Shown here: positions 58,609-64,000 of the stretch, piece by piece
How the letters are laid out: each line of letters opens with the position of its first letter
How positions within the stretch are numbered: position 1 is the first letter of the stretch
DNA from: Microbacterium proteolyticum
Lineage (GTDB): Bacteria > Actinomycetota > Actinomycetes > Actinomycetales > Microbacteriaceae
Length of the DNA: 64,000 nucleotides
NCBI RefSeq assembly: GCF_029639405.1
Contig: NZ_CP121274.1
Coordinates: forward strand, 682,001-746,000
Direction of reading: 5' to 3'
The notes under the pieces: model-generated
Told to the model about the DNA's origin: nothing
Databases searched by the model: none
What the model saw: the letters and a program-made list of their open reading frames with translations, nothing else
Program-made: the position numbers and the translations under genes

Positions 58609-59619
58609 ATGGTCGTTCCGCTGCGATTCGGATACAAGGCCTCGAGCGAGCAGTTCGGGCCGAACGAGCTGCTCGACTTCAGCGTGCTGGCCGAGGAGGT
58701 CGGGTTCGACTCGGTCTTCCTCTCCGACCACCTGCAGCCGTGGCGGCACGAGGGCGGGCACGCCCCGAACGCCCTGCCGTGGCTCGGCGCGCTCGGCGCC
58801 CGCACGCAGCGCGTGATCCTCGGGACGTCCGTGCTGACCCCCACGTTCCGCTATCACCCGGGCGTCATCGCGCAGGTGTTCGCGACGCTCGGCGTGATGT
58901 TCCCCGGACGCGTCGCGCTGGGCGTCGGCACCGGCGAGGCCCTCAACGAAGTGACCCTCGGCCTCGAGTGGCCCGAGCCGCCCGAGCGCTTCCAGCGCCT
59001 CAAAGAGGCGATCACCCTCATCGACAAGCTCTGGACCGAAGACCGGGTCACGTACGAGGGCACCTACTACTCGGTGAAGGATGCCACGATCTACGACCGC
59101 CCCGAGCAGAAGGTGCCGATCTACATCGGCGCCTCGGGTCCCGCGGCGACGCGGCTCGCCGGACGCATCGCGGAGGGGTACATCACCACCAGCGGCAAGG
59201 ACCCGTCCCTGTACACCGACACGCTGCTGCCGGCGCTCGACGACGGCCTCGCGAAGGCCGGCCGCACGCGCGACGACATCGACACGCTGATGGAGGTGAA
59301 GGTCTCGTACCACCCCGACCGCGAGACCGCGCTCGAGAAGACGCGTTTCTGGGCTCCCCTGGCCCTGTCGGCCGAAGAGAAGATGAGCGTCCACGACCCG
59401 CTGGAGATGGCGCGTCTCGCCGACGAACTGCCCATCGAGCGGGCGGCATCCCGGTTCATCGTGTCGACCGACATCGACGAGCACGTCGAGCGCATCGCGC
59501 ACTATGTCGACCTCGGCTTCCGTCACCTCGTGTTCCACGACCCCGGGCACGACCAGGAGGAGTTCCTCCGCACGTACGGCGCCGAGGTCCTGCCGCGACT
59601 GCGGGCCCGGTTCAGCTGA
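58609..59619 (+). CDS. fgd: F420-dependent glucose-6-phosphate dehydrogenase
   Basis: 336 residues, LLM-class TIM barrel closely similar to mycobacterial Fgd1. LGYKAS-type start (FGYKASSEQF), SDHLQPWRHEGGHAP with H41 and W45, and VGTGEALNE with E110 correspond to the Fgd1 catalytic residues H40, W44 and E109. It oxidises glucose-6-phosphate while reducing F420. An AAGGAG box precedes the ATG. Its presence implies that the cell uses F420 despite the odd fbiC. Confidence 0.95.
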   Translation: MVVPLRFGYKASSEQFGPNELLDFSVLAEEVGFDSVFLSDHLQPWRHEGGHAPNALPWLGALGARTQRVILGTSVLTPTFRYHPGVIAQVFATLGVMFPGRVALGVGTGEALNEVTLGLEWPEPPERFQRLKEAITLIDKLWTEDRVTYEGTYYSVKDATIYDRPEQKVPIYIGASGPAATRLAGRIAEGYITTSGKDPSLYTDTLLPALDDGLAKAGRTRDDIDTLMEVKVSYHPDRETALEKTRFWAPLALSAEEKMSVHDPLEMARLADELPIERAASRFIVSTDIDEHVERIAHYVDLGFRHLVFHDPGHDQEEFLRTYGAEVLPRLRARFS

Positions 59620-59725
59620 GGCCTCGCGGGCCCGCGTGCCGCGCTCCGGAGGCTCTCCGCCTTCGCAGCACGATTCGCGGGCGCACCGCTACCCCCGGAC
59701 GGAAATGTCCGGAGTCCGGCACACA

Positions 59726-60373
59726 ATGGAGCCGATGAGCATTCCTGAGATCCGTGACGGCTGGACGATCGTCGTGCCGGTGAAGCCCGCTGCGCTCGGC
59801 AAGACGCGGTTGACCGCCGTGACCGCCGATCGCGAGGCCCTGGCGCGCGCGATCGCGCTCGACACGATCGCGGCCGTCGCCGCCACCCCGCGCGTGTCGC
59901 ACGTGCTGGTGGTGACCGACGACGCCGAGGTGTCCGCCCTCGTGTCGCAGTGGCCCGCGGTCGACGTGATCGCCGAGGGCGACGTGCGCGGCCTCGACGC
60001 CGCCATCGCCCTGGGCGCCGACGCGGCGGGCCAGGGGGCGCCCCGCGCGGCGCTGCTGGGCGACGTCCCCGCGCTCACGCCGCAGGACCTCGACGCCGCA
60101 CTGAAGCTCGCGGGCGAGGTCGAACGGGGCCTGGTCCCGGATGCCGAGGGCACCGGCTCCACCCTCGTCACCGCGCGTCCCGGTGCGGTGTGGGTGTCGG
60201 CCTTCGGCGCCGACTCCGCAGCCCGGCACCGCCTCCTGGGGTGCACCGACCTCGCGGTTCCGCGCGGGTCGTCCCTCCGCCGCGACGTCGACACCGCCGC
60301 GCAGCTCGCCGAGGCCGTGGCCCTCGGCGTGGGCCCGCGTACCGCGGCGGTACTGGCGGCCGCGGCGGCCTGA
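59726..60373 (+). CDS. cofC: 2-phospho-L-lactate/PEP guanylyltransferase (CofC/FbiD)
   Basis: 215 residues. A nucleotidyltransferase fold: WTIVVPVKPAALGKTRLT resembles the N-terminal signature, with GDVPALTPQDLDAAL as the metal-binding strand and GTGSTLVTARPG next. It activates phosphoenolpyruvate or 2-phospholactate with GTP for the F420 tail. Start ATG 59726 or 59735; GGAG boxes support either. It converges on cofD with only six bases between stops. Confidence 0.88.
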   Translation: MEPMSIPEIRDGWTIVVPVKPAALGKTRLTAVTADREALARAIALDTIAAVAATPRVSHVLVVTDDAEVSALVSQWPAVDVIAEGDVRGLDAAIALGADAAGQGAPRAALLGDVPALTPQDLDAALKLAGEVERGLVPDAEGTGSTLVTARPGAVWVSAFGADSAARHRLLGCTDLAVPRGSSLRRDVDTAAQLAEAVALGVGPRTAAVLAAAAA

Positions 60374-60379
60374 CGCGCT

Positions 60380-61345
60380 CTACGCCCCGAGCGCCACCTC
60401 GGCGATCGCGGCCGATGCCTCTTCGTCGCGCATCCACAGCGGGGCGACGACGGCGCGGATCCCGGCGGCCTCCACGTCGGGAGCTGCGGCGGCGTCCTCC
60501 TCGGCGAGCAGCCACGCGTCGAGCAGACCCTCGGCCGACCGCGCGCCGTAGTGCCGGGCGACGGCCGCGGCCGACGTCTCGACGCCGATCGCCGTCAGGC
60601 ACACGTCGGCCATGCCGCGCACGACCCGGCCACCGATGATCGGTGAGACACCGACCACCCGCGCCGAGGTCGCACGAAGCGCCTCCCGGATGCCGGGGAC
60701 AGCGAGGATCGGACCGATCGACACGACCGGGTTCGACGGGGCCAGCAGCACCACGTCGGCCTGCGCGATCGCCTCGACGACGCCCGGGGCGGGAGAGGCA
60801 TCCGTCATCCCGGGGTTCTCGAACCGCGTCGGAGTCAGAGCCGCGCGGTAGCGCGTCCACCACTCCTGGAAGTGCAGACGCCGCCCGTCCTCGACGTGCA
60901 CGTGCGTGTCGACCTCGCTGTCGGTCATCGGAAGCAGATGGATGCCGAGCGGCCACCGCTCCGCCATCCGACCGAGGACCTCGGTCGGGGTGAGGCCCTC
61001 GCGCAGCCATCCCGTGCGCGCGAGGTGCGTCCCGAGGTCGAGGTCGCCGAGCGTGAACCACGGCCACCCGGCGCCCCACGCCTGCAGCTCTTCGTTCACG
61101 CGCTCGGTGTCGCCCGCGCGACCCCAGCCGCGAACGGTGTCATTGACTCCGGCGAGCGCGTACGTGATCGAGTCGACGTCGGGCTGCAGCCGCACGCCCG
61201 AGAGCCACAGGTCGTCGCCGGTGTTGACGACGACGGTCGCCTCGGGCGCCCCGAGCCGCCGCAGAGCGGCGCGGACGCCGAGGGTGAACTTCGATCCGCC
61301 GACACCGCCGGCGAGCACGACGACGCGGGGCTGAGGATTCGGCAT
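60380..61345 (-). CDS. cofD: 2-phospho-L-lactate (or PEP) transferase (CofD/FbiA)
   Basis: 321 residues. It transfers the phospholactyl or PEP unit to FO. LAGGVGGSKFTLG is the phosphate loop; VNTGDDLWLSGVRLQPDVDSI, GDLDLGTH, LLAPSNPVVSIGPIL and SPIIGGRVVRG are the family motifs. Monocistronic on the opposite strand. The glutamate ligase FbiB/CofE is not in the window. A weak AAGACT ends six bases before the ATG. Confidence 0.94.
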   Translation of the reverse strand: MPNPQPRVVVLAGGVGGSKFTLGVRAALRRLGAPEATVVVNTGDDLWLSGVRLQPDVDSITYALAGVNDTVRGWGRAGDTERVNEELQAWGAGWPWFTLGDLDLGTHLARTGWLREGLTPTEVLGRMAERWPLGIHLLPMTDSEVDTHVHVEDGRRLHFQEWWTRYRAALTPTRFENPGMTDASPAPGVVEAIAQADVVLLAPSNPVVSIGPILAVPGIREALRATSARVVGVSPIIGGRVVRGMADVCLTAIGVETSAAAVARHYGARSAEGLLDAWLLAEEDAAAAPDVEAAGIRAVVAPLWMRDEEASAAIAEVALGA

Positions 61346-61383
61346 CCGTCCAGTCTTTCACCGCGGCGAGGCGGCGCGATGCG

Positions 61384-61860
61384 TCAGGCGCCGCCGAGCG
61401 CGGACCACACCGCGCGGGCACCGCTGTCGCCCACGAGCACGAGGTTCACGGTCGTGCCGATCGCCACCGCGACGGCGACGACGGCGATGACGGCCGTGAT
61501 GACCCGCGCACCGCCGATGGGGCGATCCGCGCGCCGAGCGCGCCACCAGAACCACGCCCACTGCGCGACAGCGACCACGATCAGGAAGAACGCCCAGATC
61601 ACGGGACCGTCGCCCATCTCCGTGTGCGCCTCCACGAGCGCCGACGAGGGCACCTGGCGTTCGAGCGCCTCGCCCGCCTCCTTCGCCAGCAGCGCGAACC
61701 CGCCGCCGACGATCGCGACGATCGGGGTCAGGATGCCGAGCCGCCGACGCGCCGCCGGCCAGACGCTGCCGACGATGAGCATGAGCGCCGCGAGGGGCAG
61801 CAGCACGACCACGCCGTGGACGAGGAGGGGGTGAAGCGGGAGGCCCGCGAACTGCCACAT
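61384..61860 (-). CDS. DUF2231 membrane protein
   Basis: 158 residues, four spans. LPLHPLLVHGVVVLLPLAALM is the DUF2231 signature with its two His residues, which in relatives may bind haem. ATG 61860 begins directly at the signature; ATG 61878 is an alternative. Function unknown. Downstream of hemL but separated by the P3 element. Confidence 0.85.
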   Translation of the reverse strand: MWQFAGLPLHPLLVHGVVVLLPLAALMLIVGSVWPAARRRLGILTPIVAIVGGGFALLAKEAGEALERQVPSSALVEAHTEMGDGPVIWAFFLIVVAVAQWAWFWWRARRADRPIGGARVITAVIAVVAVAVAIGTTVNLVLVGDSGARAVWSALGGA

Positions 61861-61947
61861 GCGCTGATCACAGCACATCCGCGGCATCCGGGTCCAGGCA
61901 GGCCATGCTGCCCTTCCCCCGTGGGATGATCCGCGGCCCCCCATAAG

Positions 61948-62014
61948 CGATAAACGCCATCGCCGGCGAGAAACAACGGGACGGCGCGTTTCTCGCCGCG
62001 GATCGCGTTTATCG
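61948..62014. repeat. Intergenic palindrome, family P3, copy 2
   Basis: The left arm starts CGATAAACGCCATC and contains GAGAAAC; the right arm is GTTTCTC..GATCGCGTTTATCG. Same length (67 bp) and layout as 25966-26032. It lies downstream of hemL. Confidence 0.88.
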
Positions 62015-62054
62015 ACGGGGAGGGCGCCGAGAACCGCGGCGCCGACGTCCGCGC

Positions 62055-62088
62055 CGCCCCAGCGAACGCGGCGCCCCAGCGAACGCGG
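62055..62088. repeat. 17-bp direct repeat in tandem
   Basis: CGCCCCAGCGAACGCGG occurs twice back to back, between the P3 element and the hemL stop. It looks like a simple duplication. Confidence 0.8.
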
Positions 62089-62103
62089 CGCCGGCAGCCC
62101 CGC

Positions 62104-63444
62104 CTACTGCGCGAGGAGCGTCGGGTCCGCCGCACCGGCCGCGGCACGCGCGGCACCCGGCAGCACCTCGAGCACCCTCTCGAGCGCGACGTCGTCGTGC
62201 GCGGCGGTGAGGAACCACGCCTCGAACACGCTCGGGGGCAGGGAGACTCCGGCATCCAGCATCGCGTGGAAGAAGGGGGCGTAGCGCCACGACTGCTGCG
62301 TCAGCGCCGTGGCGTAGTCGAGCGGCGCCTCGGGGAGGAACGCGACGCCGAACAGGGAACCTGCACGCGGAACGGCGTGCACGACGCCCTCCGCGGTCAG
62401 GGCGTCGTCGAGGGCATCGGCGATGCGGGATGCCGACGCGTCGACCGCGGCGTACACCTCGGGCGTCGCGAGCCGCAGCGTCGCCAGGCCCGCGGCGACC
62501 GACAGCGGGTTCCCCGACAGCGTGCCCGCCTGGTACACCGGGCCGAGGGGCGCGAGCTGGTCCATGACGTCGGCGCGGCCGCCGAGGGCGGCGAGCGGCA
62601 TCCCTCCGCCGACGACCTTGCCGAACGTGAGGATGTCGGGCAGGTACGTCTCGCCGTGCGACGCCTGCAGGCCCCAGAATCCGGCGGGGTGCACGCGGAA
62701 TCCGGTGAGCACCTCGTCCATGATGAGCAGCGCGCCGTGGCTGTGCGCGATGTCGGCGAGGGCCGCGTTGAAGCCGGGCAGCGGCGGGACGACACCCATG
62801 TTCGCGGATGCCGCCTCGACGATGATCGCGGCGATGTTCTCGCCGTGCACCGCGAACGCCTCGCGCACCGCGTCGAGGTCGTTGTAGGGCAGCACGAGCG
62901 TCTGCGCGGCGATCGGCGCCGGCACACCGGCGGAGCCGGGGAGCGCGAGCGTCGCGACGCCCGACCCGGCGGCGGCCAGCAGCCCGTCGGAGTGCCCGTG
63001 GTAGTGGCCGGCGAACTTGATCAGCAGGTCGCGGCCGGTCGCGCCGCGCGCGAGACGGATTGCCGTCATGGTCGCCTCGGTGCCCGTCGACACGAGGCGC
63101 ACCTTCTCGACGGGCGCCAGATCCCCGACCCGCACGCGGTGGGCGATCAGGTCGGCGAGCTCCACCTCGGCGCCGGTCGGCGCGCCGAACGACAGACCCC
63201 TGGATGCCGCCGACTGCACGGCCCCGACCACTTCGGGGTGCGCGTGGCCGAGGAGGGCCGGGCCCCACGAGGCGACGAGGTCGACGTACTCGCGGCCCGT
63301 GGCATCCGTGATCCGGGCGCCCGCGGCGGACTGCACGAACCGCGGCGTCCCGCCGACGGATCCGTACGCCCGCACGGGCGAGTTCACGCCGCCCGGAATG
63401 ACGTCCTTCGCGCGCGCGAACCACTGGTCGTTGAGGTCTGTCAT
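62104..63444 (-). CDS. hemL: Glutamate-1-semialdehyde 2,1-aminomutase
   Basis: 446 residues. PLP enzyme that makes 5-aminolevulinate in the C5 haem pathway. [10 protein letters not shown] is the family start; [20 protein letters not shown] (Asp to PLP nitrogen) and [11 protein letters not shown] (Schiff-base Lys) are intact. GGGAGA lies nine bases before ATG 63444; ATG 63453 adds three residues. Probably in a haem operon behind hemB, from which a P2 palindrome separates it. Confidence 0.96.
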   Translation of the reverse strand: MTDLNDQWFARAKDVIPGGVNSPVRAYGSVGGTPRFVQSAAGARITDATGREYVDLVASWGPALLGHAHPEVVGAVQSAASRGLSFGAPTGAEVELADLIAHRVRVGDLAPVEKVRLVSTGTEATMTAIRLARGATGRDLLIKFAGHYHGHSDGLLAAAGSGVATLALPGSAGVPAPIAAQTLVLPYNDLDAVREAFAVHGENIAAIIVEAASANMGVVPPLPGFNAALADIAHSHGALLIMDEVLTGFRVHPAGFWGLQASHGETYLPDILTFGKVVGGGMPLAALGGRADVMDQLAPLGPVYQAGTLSGNPLSVAAGLATLRLATPEVYAAVDASASRIADALDDALTAEGVVHAVPRAGSLFGVAFLPEAPLDYATALTQQSWRYAPFFHAMLDAGVSLPPSVFEAWFLTAAHDDVALERVLEVLPGAARAAAGAADPTLLAQ

Positions 63445-63473
63445 GGCATCCATTCTCCCGTCCCTACGTGCGC

Positions 63474-63539
63474 GAGTCGCCAAGATTTGTCGCCAACAGG
63501 GCAGCCGAAGCGACAAAACTTGGCGACTCACGCCCACGC
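63474..63539. repeat. Intergenic palindrome, family P2, copy 2
   Basis: The left arm (63474-63493) GAGTCGCCAAGATTTGTCGC and the right arm (63520-63539) are reverse complements with one mismatch. It matches the element at 3551-3606, with unrelated loops. It lies in the hemL-hemB gap. Confidence 0.88.
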
Positions 63540-63585
63540 GCGGGACCGCGCGGGCGCACGGCAACCACGCGCCGGAAGGTCAGAC

Positions 63586-64000
63586 CTACAGGTCGGCGCG
63601 CAGCCAGTGCGCGGCCTCGAGGGCCCAGTACGTCAGGATCGCATCGGCGCCGGCGCGGCGGATGCCGAGCAGGCTCTCGAGCACGGCTCCGCGGCGGTCG
63701 ATCCAACCGTGGGCCGCGGCGGCCTCGACCATCGCGTACTCGCCCGACACCTGGTACGCCCACACCGGCACATCGACGGCCACGCGGACGTCGGCGAGCA
63801 CGTCGAGGTACGGCAGCGCCGGCTTGACCATCACGACGTCGGCGCCCTCCTCGACGTCGAGCAGCGCTTCGCGCACGCCCTCGCGTCCGTTGCCGGGGTC
63901 GAGCTGGTACGAGCGGCGGTCGCCCTTCAGCTGCGAGTCCACGGCCTCGCGGAACGGACCGTAGAACGCCCCCGCGTACTTCGCGGAGTACGCCAGGATC
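63586..64000 (-). CDS. hemB: Delta-aminolevulinic acid dehydratase (porphobilinogen synthase), 5'-truncated
   Basis: Only the C-terminal ~138 residues lie in the window; the frame is open to the right edge. [32 protein letters not shown], the Schiff-base lysine in [10 protein letters not shown], and [12 protein letters not shown] are diagnostic. It condenses two aminolevulinates to porphobilinogen, the step after HemL, and is transcribed in the same direction just upstream of hemL. Confidence 0.96.
   Translation of the reverse strand, partial: ILAYSAKYAGAFYGPFREAVDSQLKGDRRSYQLDPGNGREGVREALLDVEEGADVVMVKPALPYLDVLADVRVAVDVPVWAYQVSGEYAMVEAAAAHGWIDRRGAVLESLLGIRRAGADAILTYWALEAAHWLRADL

Noticed and set aside
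59620..59725. A fifth repeat element between fgd and cofC
   Set aside because: It shares only CTCCGGAG with R4; no ordered blocks or convincing arms.

Overview
The window is about 70% GC, densely coded, and rich in TAnnnT-(6-7 nt)-ATG/GTG leaderless starts. With an F420 cluster carrying an F420-dependent glucose-6-phosphate dehydrogenase, a class F-type sortase, DUF222/HNH and DUF5302 genes and the wording of many proteins, this points to an actinobacterium of the Microbacteriaceae, most likely Microbacterium. It reads as ordinary chromosome. I see no tRNA, rRNA, CRISPR array, insertion sequence or prophage. Two genes are cut by the window edges: the surface nucleotidase at the left and hemB at the right.

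Layout. 0-9 kb: a wall-anchored 5'-nucleotidase-family protein, a thiolase, an ABC exporter of the tetronasin-resistance type, and a divergent TetR/quinone-oxidoreductase pair. 9-13 kb: a 350-bp gap with three copies of a palindrome, then NUDIX, DUF4407, aldo/keto reductase and a small protein. 13-19 kb: a four-gene locus of a membrane GT2 with a QxxRW motif, a GT39-like membrane glycosyltransferase, a DUF4397 surface protein, and a lipoprotein that fuses a GH8 glucanase-like domain to a sortase-like domain. 19-26 kb: rlmN, then a LicT/BglG-controlled beta-glucoside regulon (antiterminator, RAT hairpin and terminator, PTS EIIBCA, 6-phospho-beta-glucosidase, HAD phosphatase). 26-28.5 kb: a three-gene beta-oxidation-like operon. 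28.5-31 kb: a membrane protein, then a GNAT and APH pair. 31-41 kb: two TPP-riboswitch loci, the ykoE-D-C ECF transporter (minus strand) and thiM-thiE-thiD/tenA (plus strand), with a D,D-carboxypeptidase, a DUF222/HNH gene and an SDR between them. 41-50 kb: SHOCT and collagen-like proteins, GAP/SfLAP membrane protein, cardiolipin synthase, AI-2E-family permease, a collapsed leucyl aminopeptidase relic, AraC regulator, DUF5302, flotillin and a J-domain/NERD protein. 50-54.5 kb: a 3-hydroxyisobutyryl-CoA hydrolase operon and an ABC-2 exporter. 54.6-61.3 kb: the F420 cluster (fbiC, Baeyer-Villiger-type monooxygenase, fgd, cofC, cofD). 61.4-64 kb: DUF2231, hemL and hemB.

Most unusual points. (1) The GH8-sortase fusion in a cellulose-synthase-like surface polysaccharide locus is the best candidate for an undescribed system: one exported enzyme could both trim a glycan and attach a protein to the wall. 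(2) The CofH half of FbiC has lost its radical-SAM cysteine triplet, although the rest of the F420 cluster looks intact. (3) A leucyl aminopeptidase has shrunk to 168 residues by in-frame deletions yet remains an open, translationally coupled ORF. (4) Every convergent gene gap longer than 100 bp holds a dispersed element of one of four repeat families, at least three of them clearly palindromic. (5) The heptamer GGATGCC/GGCATCC is strongly over-used in both orientations and forces otherwise rare codons.
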